A stretch of DNA of 64,000 bases from Cannabis sativa (GCF_029168945.1 NC_083605.1:21713280-21777279), one strand, 5' to 3'. Shown: positions 12,426 to 25,253, counted from the first letter of the stretch. Numbers and translations: made by a program. Notes: generated from the sequence alone by a model not told the origin.

Positions 12426-12438
12426 TGGTATCAGAGCC
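12426..12438 (+). other. Primer-binding site, Tekay
   Basis: TGGTATCAGAGCC, the usual complement to the 3' end of initiator tRNA-Met, lies three bases after the LTR end. Confidence 0.9.
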
Positions 12439-12704
12439 GCCAGGTTGTCTTCCAAAGATCGTCACGACATGTACAATCATCATCAGCAGATAGCTCGGTT
12501 CACGGTTCAGTAAGCCTTTATTGCTTTAGTAGTTTATTTTATTCATTTATGAAAAAGAAAAGCCTGTTAGGAAGCATGTTAGTAGCCTGATAGTAGAATA
12601 GGCGCATGTTTCATTTCTAATTTCCAAATTAAGCGGCGTTAGTAAGCTCGCCTTGAATACGACCTGATATGCCAACTCTTGGTTTCGCAGGCGGTTCTAA
12701 CTAG

Positions 12705-13925
12705 ATGGACGCCAGGCGGACTACCAGGAGTCAGGGCAACTCCGTAGGGTCGAATCAGGGACAGGGAGCTCAGTTTCCCCCACCTGCCAGGGGCCGAGGT
12801 AGAGGTCCCCGAGGCAGGGCTCGTGGCCGGGGTGATGAGAACCCGCCACGGGCTGCCTGTGCTCCCCGGCCGATCGGGGAGCCCCGGCCGGGAGTTACGG
12901 TTTGCGGAGATGCAAGCCCGGATCGAAGAACAAGACCTCGAGATCCAGAGGTTGAGACAGCAGGGTGCTCCTGCAGTTCCAGTGCCTATAGTACCAGTGG
13001 CACCTGCCCCTGCTGCCCAGGCCGAGATAGTGGTGGCGGCCCATAGATTGGAACCTCTGTATGAGCGGTTCCGGAAGCAAGCACCTCCGGTATTCCTGGG
13101 AGGTCCGGACGTGATGAAAGCCGAGCAGTGGCTGACGGTGATTACCAGAATTCTGAATTTCATGGGTGTCACCGGTAACGACAGAGTGGTGTGCGCCACG
13201 TTTCAGTTCCAGGAGGACGCCCTGGTATGGTGGGATATGGTGTCTCAGATTCATGATGTCACCACCATGACCTGGGAAAGGTTTCAGGAACTCTTTAATG
13301 CGAAATACTACAATGAGGCGGTCAGAAGCGCCAAGAGGAAAGAGTTCGTTCACCTGACCCAGTGGGAGAACATGAGCGTCACTGAGTATACTACTCAGTT
13401 TGACCGGTTGGCGAGGTTAGCCTCGGGAATTGTGCCGACCGACTTCAGCAAGAAGGAGAAATATCTGGACGGGTTGAATCCCAAGATCAGGCATGACCTG
13501 ATGATCACCACGGACGACAGCACCACCTATGCTCAGATGGTGGAGAAGGCACTGCGAGCTGAGGGCGCAGTGGGGTGCATGTCAGAGTCAGCTAGTACTC
13601 CGATTAGTGGCGGAGCTCCTACCCCTCCTGCATCAGGCTATAGCAGGGGGAGTAGTGGTTCGGCCATTGATCAGAGGAAGAGGGCACCCACTGCTTCCGG
13701 CGGCTCGAGTCAGAACAAGAGGTTCGGGGGAACCGAACGAGAGGAGTCGTCCTGGTGGTAATGAGACCCGATTCTCCTATCCCGAGTGCCCTAGCTGCAA
13801 GAGGCATCATCGGGGTGAGTGCAAGGGGCAGGGATGCTTTCATTGTGGCATGCCCGGACACTTCAAGAGGGAATGTCCCCAGCTCCGGCCAGAGGCACCG
13901 AGAGCTCCAGCGATACCCACTCCGG
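12705..13925 (+). pseudogene. gag: Tekay gag with zinc knuckle, copy 2 (frameshifted)
   Basis: Starts at ATG 12705 (MDARRTTRSQG) after a 266-base leader, with an Arg/Gly-rich N-terminus. The frame shifts at about 12860-12900. The next frame (to 13760) carries a short helix-rich stretch (FAEMQARIEEQDLEIQRLRQ) and the Retrotrans_gag core: AEQWLTVITRILNFMG, DALVWWDMV, WERFQELFNAKYY and LDGLNPKIRHDLM. A further shift near 13745 leads to the CCHC knuckle [14 protein letters not shown] (13835-13876). Family proteins read through these points in one frame. Each break can be explained by one- or two-base errors, so the gene may be less broken than it looks. Confidence 0.9.
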
Positions 13926-15250
13926 CCCAGGGTGTTCGCTATCACGCAGGCTGATGCAGATGCCAGCCCATCAGTTGTTACAGGTCAGCTTTTTATTAAC
14001 AACTCGCTTTATTCAGTGTTGTTTGATTCTGGGGCTACACATTCTTATGTGGCGGCCAGAGTCTTTAGTAAGTTGGGTAGACCCTTTGATAGATATGAAT
14101 CAGGGTTTGGAACCCTGTTACCTGGCGGAGAATTGGTTATCTCCAATAGGTGGATTAGGTCTATGCCGATCAGGATAGATGGTAGAGAGTTAAGCGCTGA
14201 TCTGATAGAGATGAGCTTAGTCGAATTTGATATTATTTTAGGAATGGATTTCCTATCTAAATATTCGGCGAGCATTGACTGTAAGAGGAAGATGGTGGTC
14301 TTCCAACCGGAAAGTGAAGAACCGTTTGTATTTGTGGGTTCGGTTCAGGGATCTCGAATCCCGGTGATCTCGGTTATGTCAGCGAGAGAATTATTGCACG
14401 GCGGGTGCTTAGGGTTTCTGGCCGTGGTGGTGGACACCACTCGGCCAGACATCGTTCGGCCAGAGGACGTCAGAGTGGTTCGAGAATTTTTGGACGTTTT
14501 TCCCGAAGAACTTCCAGGGTTACCACCTCAGTGGGAGATTGACTTCGTGATTGACTCGGCACCAGGGGTGGATCCGGTTTCCAAAGCCCCGTATAGGATG
14601 GCTCCAGCTGAACTTAAGGAATTAAAGATTCAGCTCCAAGGGTTGCTTGACATAGGGTTCATTCGGCCCAGTGTGTCACCTTGGGGAGCCCCGGTTTTGT
14701 TCGTCAAGAAGAAGGATGGATCTATGAGGATGTGCATCGACTACAGAGAGTTGAACAAGTTGACGGTGAAGAATAAATATCCATTACCTAGGATCGATGA
14801 CTTGTTCGATCAGCTTCAGGGGAAGACGGTCTTTTCTAAGATTGATCTCCGTTCGGGTTATCATCAGTTGAGAATCCGAGAGGAGGACATTCCGAAGACG
14901 GCTTTCCGCACTAGGTATGGACACTACGAGTTTCTAGTTATGTCATTCGGGCTAACCAATGCTCCTGCAGCATTCATGGACCTGATGAATAGAGTATTCA
15001 AGGATTTCCTCGATATCTGTGTGATTGTGTTTATCGACGACATCCTCGTGTACTCTCAGTCAGAAGAGGAGCATGAGTTACATCTTCAGATGGTACTGCA
15101 ACGACTTCGAGAACATAAGCTCTACGCCAAGTTCAAGAAATGTGAGTTCTGGTTGTCTCAGGTGTCCTTCCTAGGGCACAGTGTAAGCAAGGATGGGATC
15201 AAGGTGGATCCCGGGAAGATTGAATCCGTCAGGGATTGGCGAGACCGAAG
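13926..15250 (+). pseudogene. pol: Tekay protease and reverse transcriptase, copy 2
   Basis: Open in one frame to 15257. The aspartic protease active site [10 protein letters not shown] lies at about 14018-14047, with [10 protein letters not shown] later in the protease. RT landmarks are [71 protein letters not shown] and the catalytic FIDDILVYS (about 15031-15057). The frame ends artificially at about 15240, where GATTGGCGAGACC stands for the expected DWPRP; a CCCAG read as CGAG would explain it. The RT family assignment is unambiguous. Confidence 0.93.
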
Positions 15251-17386
15251 ACAGTGACAGAGATCAGAAGCTTCTTGGGATTAGCTGGGTACTACCGTAG
15301 GTTCGTGGAGGGGTTCTCCAAAATTTCAATGCCCCTAACCGAGCTTACAAAGAAGAATCAGCGATTTATCTGGTCAGATAAATGCGAAGCTAGTTTTCAA
15401 GAGCTGAAATAGAGGTTGATTACTGCTCCGGTACTAGCTTTGCCTTCGGACAAGGAGAAGTTCGTAGTCTACTGTGACGCATCCAAACAAGGTTTGGGGT
15501 GCGTATTGATGCAAGCCGATCGGGTCATCGCTTATGCCTCCCGTCAGTTAAAGGATTATGAACAGCGATACCCGACTCATGATTTAGAATTAGCCGCAGT
15601 GGTTTTTGCCTTTGAAGATTTGGCGGCATTACTGTATGGAGAGAAGTGTGAGATCTATACCGACCATAAGAGTCTCAAGTATTTCTTTACTCAGAAAGAT
15701 TTGAACATGAGACAAAGGCGTTGGTTGGAATTAGTGAAGGATTATGATTGTGAGATCCTGTATCATCCCGGAAAAGCCAATGTAGTGGCCGATGCCACGA
15801 GCGAGAAAGGGTCCGGGCAAGTAGCTAGCATGGTTCGGATCTCACCTCGGCTAGCGAGAGGATATGGTTAGATCCGGCATTGAGTTTGTGGTAGGTCGGC
15901 TTCACAACTTAACGCTGCAATCGATACGGTAGAAAGAATAAAAGTCGCTCAGATGACAGATCCGGAGTTAGTGAAGATCCGAGATGAGGTATTGGCTGGT
16001 CAAGCCAAAGACTTTTCGATGTCAGATAGTGGGATGCTTTTGTATAAAGCCAGGGTTTGTGTTCCGGACAGTGCGGAACTTAGAAATGAGATCTTTGAGG
16101 AGGCTCATTCTACTCCATATTCTCTGCATCCCGGCACCACCAAGATGTACCAAGATTTGAAACCGTACTTCTGGTGGAACGGTATGAAGAAGAATTTGGT
16201 AGAATTCGTATCGAGATGCCTCACTTGTCAGCAGATCAAGGCTGAACATCAGACCCGGCGGGGTTGTTGCAGCCTCTAACCCTACCAGAATGGAAATGGG
16301 AGGATATTACGATGGATTTTGTGGTCGGGTTACCTAGGACCACGGGTATGCATGATTCCATCTGGGTAGTGGTGGACCGATTTACGAAATCTGCTCATTT
16401 TCGCGGTCGAACAACGATTCTGATGGATCAGTTGGCAGAGTTATATGTCAGGGAGATAGTGAGACTTCACGGGGTACCGAAGTCTATAGTTTCGGACAGG
16501 GATCCGAAATTCACCTCCAAATTTTGGCAAAGTTTGCAACGGGCAATGGGTACAAAGCTAAAATTCAGTACAGCATTCCATCCTCAGACAGATGGTCAGT
16601 CCGAAAGGACAATTCAGATATTGGAGGATATGTTGAGAGCCTGTGTTATGGACTTTGAGGGTTCATGGAGTAAATATCTACCGTTGATAGAATTTTCGTA
16701 CAACAACAGTTATCAGAGTACGATAGGGATGGCTCCCTATGAACTGTTGTACGGTAGGAAATGTAGATCCCCTATCCACTGGGATGAGACGGGGGAGAGG
16801 AAATACCTAGGTCCAGAGGAGTCGATTCGGCGGACCAATGAGGCGATAGAGAAGATAAAAGCTAGAATGCTTGCCTCACGGAGCGGACGGAAGAGTTACG
16901 CGGTCCGAAACGCGAGATGTTGAGTTCCAAGTAGGGGAACATGTGTTTTTACGAGTATCTCCGATGAAGGGGATTAAACGTTTCGGGAAAAGAGGCAAGT
17001 TATGCCCTAGATTTACAGGACCTTTCGAGATTCTCGAGAAGATAGGTCAAGTGGCATATCGGTTAGCATTGCCTCCAGCCTTATCGGCAGTGCACAACGT
17101 ATTCCATGTCTCAATGTTGAGAAAATACGTTTCAGACCCCTCTCATATACTCAGTTATGAGAGTCTTCAGCTTCAGCCAGACATGTCATATGAGGAACAG
17201 CCAGTGCAGATCCTGGATAGAAAGGATAAAGTCCTTCGGAATAAGACCATAGCATTGGTCAAGGTTCTCTGGAGAAACAGCAAGGTGGAGGAAGCCACCT
17301 GAGAGCTAGAGTCAGATATGAGAGCTCAATATCCAGAGTTATTCAGGTTAGATTTCGGGGACGAAATCCTTTTAAGGGGGGAATAG
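15251..17386 (+). pseudogene. pol: Tekay RNase H, integrase and chromodomain-like tail, copy 2
   Basis: After the frame break: RT connection ([16 protein letters not shown]), a TAG at 15409 where CAG fits, then RNase H from 15416 ([39 protein letters not shown]). Integrase spans about 15953-16900, with [43 protein letters not shown] and FHPQTDGQSERT containing the catalytic Asp, Asp and Glu. The C-terminal region (16871-17302) has NVFHVSMLRKY and a tail resembling chromovirus chromodomains (ALVKVLWRNSKVEEAT). TGA at 17300-17302 replaces the conserved Trp codon, as in copy 1. Frameshifts at about 15790-15950 and 16800-16920 sit on CAG/CTG sites that copy 1 reads intact. Confidence 0.9.
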
Positions 17387-17387
17387 T

Positions 17388-19620
17388 TGTGAAGCCCGCT
17401 TAGTTAATTTGGAAATTAGCAGTTGTTTATGTTTAATTATGAAATTATTTATAGCTATTTAAATAATTTATTACTGTTATTTATGGAATTCAGAAAATGC
17501 ATGATTATGTCATCAGTAGCTTTTATATTTTGCATTTCCGGTGTCCGGTATTTTGGAACTCGGCGTTTGGCTCAGTAGAAATCACAACTTAGTATGTTAG
17601 TAATTTGGGGACGGGTTTTAGACATTGGGAATGTCGGGAATGGCCGGGAATTTAGAATTTCCCAAAAATACCCCTTTAGTATGATTTATGTGATTTTATG
17701 GTGGAGGGGCAAAATGGTCTTTTTGCCCCATTAGTGTTTTGTCTTTTGTGGCTTTATGAAATGGAAAAATAAATGTTTATTTTATTATTACATGGCTGAA
17801 ATAAAATGAGTAATGTGATTTATATTCTTCTTTTCTTAAAATTCAACACTTAGTCAAATTTTAAAAGGAATTTTCAAAACACTCAAGCTCTCTCTCTCTC
17901 CCTCTTTTCGGCCAAGGCTTGGCTGTGCAAGGGCTGGGTTTTGCTTGGTGATTTCAAGTGGTTTAGCTAGATCAAAGTGAATTTTCATTGAGGTATTTCT
18001 TGGCTTTAATTTCTTACCTTGTTTTTCTTGAAATTTATGATGAAAATGGGTGTTGCATGCTTGAATCTTTGATGTTGTTGCTGCTGATTATTATTGTTGT
18101 TGTTCTTTGTTTAAATGTTGAAATAATTAGGTTTAATGAGATTGTATAGCATGCTTGAATCCTTGTTCTAGTTGGTTAAATGCTTATGTGAAAAAGTTAT
18201 GAATTTTTGAAAGAAATGGTTCATTTTGTTTCTGTGAAGTTGCTGAATGTTCTTGTGTGTTTTCAGAAGCTTATTCTTGCTTAGTTGAGTAGAATTAACT
18301 AGGTTAGGATGCATGTTAGTGGATTTAACCAAGTTTGAGTTTTGGAACTCAAAGCTTGGTCTTTAATGGTGATTTTTGTATATGTGTTTTACGGGTGGTT
18401 TTGATGCCTTGGATTTGTTCTAGGGATAGTTTAGAACAGTGCGGAAAGTTTGGGACCAATTGGGGTTGAATTGGTCGAGTTATGAGATTTTTAGTTGGTT
18501 TGCTGCGAGGAACCGGAATTCCGGTTGTGCATTCGGAATTCGGATGAGGGTTCGGTAATTCCCGAGAACGGAATTAGGTTGGGCAACCGATGCTGTAGGT
18601 TGGGGAATTTTTCCGAACCCTAGTTTTCCTCGTTTTTAGGTTTTTAGGGGTATTGCCATGCTTTTTATCGATAGGGAAACTTTTAGTTCCAAGTTTTAGT
18701 CCCGGGAAGTGATTTAGCGTGTCACTTATAGCGTTGTGATTTTTATGGTTTAGGAGCCGATGTCCGCCGCTCGGCTTCGGTTCCGGTCGGGTTGACGGCA
18801 CACTGAAATCGGAATCCAGGTAAGATTAGTATAACAGTATGCATATGTAGATTACATGTTTAGCGTGCATGTAGGAAGCCTGCTAGATTACATTAGTCAT
18901 GTATTTAGGCTTCGAACCATCCAACCCTGTCACGTCGGTACGAGTGGAGTATGACCGACGGCGGAGTATGAGGTTCGACCGATCAGTGACACTTTGTTGG
19001 TGGTTCGGCTTTATTGACCTATCCCATCGGTACGGTGGAGTATGACCGGCGGCGGAGTATGACCGGTTCGACCGATCAGGAGGATACTTGTCAATAGTAC
19101 CGTCCCCTGAACGTTCAAAACTCAGTACCATGTTGGACATGGCAGTAGTGGCTCAGTACCATGTTGGACATGGCAGTAGCGGGACTCAGTATCGTGTTGG
19201 ACACGGCAGTTAGTTATGTATGATATTATTATGCTTTTCTTACTGAGTCCGTCGACTCACAGTTTATGTTCATGTGTAGGTAAAGGCAAGGCTATAGCTG
19301 ATGGACCGTGAGCGAGCTTATGAGATTGTACATGTCGGGGCGGTTAGGCCTGGAGCGTACGATCCTCGGGACAGCAAGGCTAAGATTTTTGTAACTGTCG
19401 TTAGACGACTTTTATTTTGATGTAATAGTTAAACAGTTAAACTTTTTGTAAATATTTTTATAATCGGGATCCCGAGTCTTTTGTAATATGTTTTACAAGT
19501 TTAATCAAAAAAGCAAAATTTTAATTAATCACGTTTTTCCATAAACCTCGTTGATTAACAACGAGCTGCACAGTACGTTTAAAAATCACGTAATACGCCT
19601 AAGGTAGTTAGGGTGTTACA
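17388..19620 (+). repeat. Tekay 3' LTR
   Basis: 2233 bp with the same ends as 10191-12422. The right flank is GCGAG (19621-19625), which continues the reverse complement of the copia leader. The matching left flank was lost with the left end of the tandem, so no target duplication can be shown. Confidence 0.92.
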
Positions 19621-21739
19621 GCGAGAGTCAAGGTTATTCTCATTTTATGAGCTTCCACCATTGTTTCATGTTTTATAAGTTTATCTCTAAGTAGTCACCG
19701 TAGGGGAGAGTCTAATAGAGACGAAAACTTACAAAACACTTATCAAATGAGATCTTACGGTGTTAAATGCGTTCAACAAATAACCATCCATAGGGGGACG
19801 AAGTCTAGCGTCTCGAGGTTATATTGAAAATATTTAACTATTGTAAGACCAACAATGGAGATCGAATATGTTAATAATAATAAAGCTCATTATTTAAAGA
19901 GAGTTGTATTTTCTTTGATACTCTTTATTTAATCTATTTATTTTAAATATATATTTATTTAATTAAAATTTCCAATTTAGAATGAAAAATTCTAAATATA
20001 AATTTTAATTTAATATTTATAAATTTTACTTAGATGGCTATGAAAATAACATGAATTTCTTCCATCTTAATAATAATTTCCAATAAATATTTAGAAAAAT
20101 ATTCAATTTAAGTTGTTACAAAATTAATTTAAATTAATTTACAACTAAAATTTAATTTTCTATAAATATATATTGCATTTCGAAAAATTAAAGTATTTCA
20201 GGATACAATTTTCGAAAATGCATGTCAAAATAAAAAAATAAATCCTGGAAAAATTATTCTAATTTAATGTTGGCCCAAAATTAATTAATAAAATTAATTT
20301 ACAACAAAAAATATAATTTTCCTATTTAATTAAATATATATAAGAAAAATTTCAAATATTTAAGTATGATGATAAAAATCAATTTAAATATTAATTTTCT
20401 ATTTAATTAAATACACTAGAAAAGTACTTCAAGCAAAAATATCACCTATCTAGATTTTCCTTTGACTAATTAATTAAATTTCTAATAAAATATATTTTAC
20501 TTCATTTATTTTAATTAATCATTAAATGAAAAAATCATTGATTTAGGTTGGTCCAAAATTAAAATAAATAATTTACTACTTTAATCTATTTTTCAAATAA
20601 AATTCGAAATTCCAGCATTTAAGAAATGCAATTTCGAAATTTGATTAATAAAATAAGAAAAAAAAATATATTTTGAAAATTATTTAAATTTAAGTTGAAA
20701 AAATAAATTTCAACTTAAAATAATTTTCTATTTAATTAAATGTCATGAAAAAGAAATATTTAAGTATCATGATGAAAATCAACATAGATATTTAATTTTC
20801 AATTTAATTAAATGTATTAAATTCAAAAAATAATTAAGTGTAGAGAAGGCTTAATTATTAATCTCTAGTTTAATACTAGGAAAGAATATACTTAAAATAA
20901 ATTGTACCAAAATTAATTATTTAAATAATTAATTTCACAATGTATAATATTTTCCTAATTAATATTAGAAATAATAAGTAGTCTAGAAATAACTATCTAG
21001 AAAATATCTTATTTGACTAAGTATCTTTTCCACAAAATTTGAAAAAATATCTAATATAAGTTGTATTAGAAAAAATCTAGAACTTAAATATTTTCAAATT
21101 TAAATTTAATTAAATATCAAAAATTAAGTTGTAACCACTTAATTTGAAAATATTCTATTTTAAGTTAATATTCGAAAAGATATCAACTTAAAAAATATCT
21201 AAAGAATCTTAATAACCAATTCCTAAAATTCCTCAACTTAATTTTGAAATTTTAAATCCAAAAGATATTCAGATTTAAGTTGATTAGTTAGAGATAACTA
21301 AATATCAACTTAAATAGGAATATTTAATGAAAAATTTAAATTAAGCTTCAGAAAGAATCTAGATGGTTATAATTCTATATTTAATTAAATACAACAAAAT
21401 ACATATAGTTTAGCTTAGAATAAAATTCTTTAAACTATGATTTTCTTAAATTAATTTCAAAATTAAATGAAATTAATTATGTTGCTAATCAATTTTATTA
21501 GGTTAAACTAGTTTAATTAATCTAGTACAGTTATTCAAATCAGGCAAATGGGCCTTCACAATTGGGGTGGTTTATGTAAGGGGGTGTTGGGTTCAGTATG
21601 TCGTACCCACTTCTATGGCTCCCAACTCTCACACAAAGCCCAAAAGAGAGGAATTTAACCTTAAAATGAACAACTTTTATTAATTGAATAGGCCCAAAAA
21701 CTAAATGGGCCTAAATAAAATCTATCAAGAACTATGATA
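19621..21739 (-). other. Copy A leader region (minus), AT-rich, non-coding
   Basis: Reverse complement of B 32331-34442. It holds no long ORF. The 20000-21480 stretch is very AT-rich, with many repeats of the palindrome TTTAATTAAA. The 21540-21730 stretch matches B 32331-32530 (TATGGCTCCCAACTCTCAC). It stops at 21739 at an abnormal junction, about 1.28 kb short of the expected PBS. Confidence 0.75.
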
Positions 21740-21748
21740 TGGGACTAC
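21738..21748. other. Duplicated Cassandra flank at a rearrangement junction
   Basis: TATGGGACTAC repeats the 11 bases before the left LTR (4018-4028). The two-base overlap TA with the leader marks a microhomology junction. A PBS should stand here instead. Confidence 0.7.
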
Positions 21749-23622
21749 TGTTGGAAATTATTTTACCAGGATCTTAGATCTACTCACAAGTATGTTGATT
21801 AACACCCTAAATATGAACTTTCTAAAACGATGAAATAAACACATATAAAGTTTAGGAAACCTTACATTGGGTGCAGCGGAATAATATGACTCCTTCCGTT
21901 CAGATATCTAGCCCTTGATTCCTTTCTGTAGCAGAGCATTATCAATATCTGAACCTAGATCTCTTTCTCTGATTCTTTAGTGCTGAAACTCCTTCTTGCT
22001 GAAAGTCTTTCTTCACGATCTTCCTCATTATGATTGAGGTATCACTTGCTGTGTGTGGGCACTACTTCTAACACTAAGAATTTCGAAATTTCAATGAAGA
22101 AGAAAGAGGAGAAGAGGTCGGCCAAAGACAGGGAGAGAGAGAGGCTCAATTTTTTCTGAATCAGAAGTGTAATTTTCCTGAAGCCTTCACTATCTATTTA
22201 TAGCATTCCACTAAGGTTAGGTTTGAATTATTTGGCATTAAAATAATGAAAATATCAGTTTAAATTGCCTACAAAAGTGGCCGGCCCTATACAAGTGGAT
22301 TTGGGCCTCACTTTTTGCAATTCTGCAACTTTATCTTTTCTGCATCTAATTTTCTCAAAAACGCTAATTTTCTAATTCAACCATTTAAATGCCAATTCTA
22401 ACTATTTAATAACTATAAATAATTATTAAATAATATTGTCATTTATCATATTTATTAATTGAACCATACAAAGTATCATAATTAACAAATATGCCCCTAA
22501 AACTCTTTCTTTACAATTTCGCCCTGACTTAGTGAAAAATTCTCAAATAGACATAGTCTAATTTTGAGAATTATAATTGATTAATCAAAACGAAATATAT
22601 GAGTCTTACAGGCAATATTATCTCAACTAGTGCGGGGACCATGGTTCTATATAACCGAGCTTCCAATAAGTAGATCAAGAATTTATTACTAAAAATCACT
22701 AACTTATTAATTCTTCGTTGAATCCACGCATAGAACTTAGAATTGCACTCTCAGTATATAGAATGCTCTATATGTTCCACCATATAGACACATCATTAGT
22801 TATCCATTGTTATAATCCTAATTTGATCAATGATCCTCTATATGAATGATCTACACTGTAAAGGGATTAAATTACCGTTACACCCTATAATGTATTTAAT
22901 CCTTAAAACACTTAACCCCGTATAAATGATATTTCAGCTTATGTGAAATGAGATCTCCACCATTTATATTCGTTTGGTCAAGCTCGAAGGAGATCATTCT
23001 TTACTTACTATTCGCCAGATAGAAGCTATAGATTCCATGTTTATGATAGCGCTCCCACTCAATTGCACTATCGTGTTCCCAAAATGTACGTATCACCCTG
23101 ACCCAAAAGTAGGCTTAACTAACAAATCAAAGAACACGAATAGCCTCTCGAGATTGAGCCTAATCATAACAGGATTAAGATCATTTGATCTAGGATCAAC
23201 TAGGAGATATTGACTTGAATAGATATTACGGTAAGTTTAATAAATCTAAGTCAAAGTTCAATATCGGTCTCTTCCGATGCATACTCCATGCATCCAACCT
23301 GAGCTTTACTTTAACCAATTCTCTGGAAAGAACATAGCATTTCTCCAAATGCAAGTAAACTCTTGTTGTAGATTATCATATCAGTAAAACCTTGTGTCTG
23401 ATAAATCTAGGAAACTTTATTCACATAGTCATGTTTACTTTCTAATGTGTTGACAGCACAATAAACAGGATCAAGTATGTGAAAAGGGTTTCAGATGAAT
23501 TCATACATTATGTACATATAATCATGAAATAAATCATGTGAACCATGCAACATTAAATGTTATTTCTGATCTATATTAATAAGTAAATCTGATTATATTG
23601 AAATGAGTTTTATTTAGGGCAT
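21749..23622 (-). repeat. Copy A 5' LTR, main part
   Basis: Same sequence as 4029-5913. It is interrupted after GGCAT by an Athila-type element; its last bases (AAAACCCAAGA) are at 28862-28872, where GA stands for the expected CA. Flanks are ACTAC on both sides (21744-21748 and 28873-28877). Confidence 0.9.
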
Positions 23623-24969
23623 TGTTAAGCTATTTTTAGCCTAAGTTTTGGGTCACATTTTATAGTTATTTTTATTCTTTATTATTATTTTTTGAATAGA
23701 ATTAAGCTTGTTTTCTTTGGTTTCAGGTTTCTACACTTGGAATGTAGAAATTGGACAAATTTCGGAAAACAGTGATCTATAAAATAGAGAAAATGTTGAA
23801 AGAAAATAAAGCTGAAACTTCAAGCCTAAATTAGACTATGTTCTGATCATATTTTGGAAAAAGTCAAAACATAAAAGTTTTAGATCTCTTTTTTATCTTT
23901 CCAACGCATCTTGAATCAGCTCATTTGGAGTTTGGATGAGAAAGTTATGCTCATTTTACTAAAACAGATCGAAGCAGAAAATTCCATCTCTCCGCGGCGA
24001 GATTTCCATGGCCGCGGCTAGAAAGTCTGGGCAGAAACGTGGTTTTTTGATGCACTTTTGGCTGCGGCGAGACCACTTTTGGCCGCGGCGAGCGTCCGTA
24101 CGGTCAGGGGTATTTTTGTCCGACGAACCCTAAAAATTAGTTATAAATAGAAAACTGCGATTGAAAGTCAGGGGAAGCGATTTGGAACCCTAAAACACAG
24201 CAGAAAGCGGCAGGAAGAGCATAGTGATTCAAGTGAAGATCCAGAATTCATCCACCAACAGTTTCTTTCTTTATTCCTCTTTAATTTCTTTATGTTGAAT
24301 ATTGTTATAGGAATGGTTATGGATTTGTTTCTGAACTAAATTTCCCATTTAGGGAGGATGATGATTGTTGTTTAATGTTTTGCCTAGTTAATGTTTAATT
24401 AACATTCTTCAATTCTTGTTTGTGAAATTATCTTAATTTCATGTTTAAGACTGATCACCTTGTGCATGCTCTATGATCTCAATTCGAAATCTTAAAAGTG
24501 AGAATTGAGAATGCTAAAATTAAGATAATCGATGTTCTATGTGAAACGAAAGTATTTGCATGACTTATGTGACGAGTAGATTATTACTTAATGCTGATTT
24601 CATGTTAGTTTAATTAAGGAATTAATTAGATAACATGTGATTTAGAACCTAGAAGATCTGAAAAGAGCTAGGTTACTTTATAATCTGTCATTCACTTCAA
24701 CAATAGGATAGCAATTAGGCATTAAAGATTTGGGTAAACAACAACAGGATTCTCCTCCCTATCATCTCATCTTGCTTAAACTCTAACTGTGTTATAAGTT
24801 TTCTGAATTTCTTTAATTCTTTTAAATCAACATTCTTTACGATTTGCCAAATAGAATTATAGGTATAGTTTAGTAGTAGTTAATCCAATTCCCTGTGGCT
24901 CGACCTCACCTGTGTGAGTTTACTACTTGATTGCGTATACTTGCGTAGTGTTTATAAATTTTAGCGACA
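23623..24969 (+). repeat. Athila-type 5' LTR
   Basis: 1347 bp, TGTTAAGCTATTTTTAGCC to TTTTAGCGACA. It contains four copies of a CCGCGGC motif at about 23992-24101. Confidence 0.93.
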
Positions 24970-24975
24970 AGTTTT

Positions 24976-24993
24976 TGGCGCCGTTGCCGGGGA
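24976..24993 (+). other. Primer-binding site, Athila type
   Basis: TGGCGCCGTTGCCGGGGA, six bases after the LTR, is the standard Athila-lineage PBS (tRNA-Asp type). Confidence 0.9.
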
Positions 24994-25253
24994 ATTGTAT
25001 AAAGATTGATATTACATTAAATTATACTAACTTCTACTTTGGTTCTTTTTGCTTATTTCTAATCTGTTTCTTTTATATTAAATTTTGTAATATTATTAAA
25101 AATTAAATTTTGTTCTAATTTGGTTTTTCTTTTTAGTTTTAGTATTAATTTTGTTGTTTCAAATTTTTATCTTTTTAGTACTAATTTAGCTTTATTTTTC
25201 TTTTAATTTTACTAATGTTTTACTTATGAGTCTGACCTGCAAGATAAATCCAG

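Larger units (their letters stand above)
8386..19620 (+). mobile_element. Tekay chromovirus tandem: partial internal - LTR - internal - LTR
   Basis: Two internal regions share one central LTR. The order is a 5'-truncated pol (8386-10189), LTR (10191-12422), complete internal region with gag and pol (12423-17387) and LTR (17388-19620). The expected leftmost LTR, gag, protease and RT of the first unit are missing. This is the product expected from unequal LTR recombination followed by a deletion at the left edge. The deletion also removed about 465 bp of host copia sequence; the junction at 8386-8387 shares TA. RT, integrase and the chromodomain-like tail place it in the Tekay/Del group. Confidence 0.88.

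Noticed and set aside
12426..12438. tRNA gene fragments at TGGTATCAGAGCC sites.
   Set aside because: These are 13-base primer-binding sites next to LTR ends, not tRNA genes.
12639..13353. Long minus-strand ORFs opposite the Tekay gag.
   Set aside because: They are shadows of a GC-rich coding region; their products match nothing and the plus strand carries clear gag motifs.
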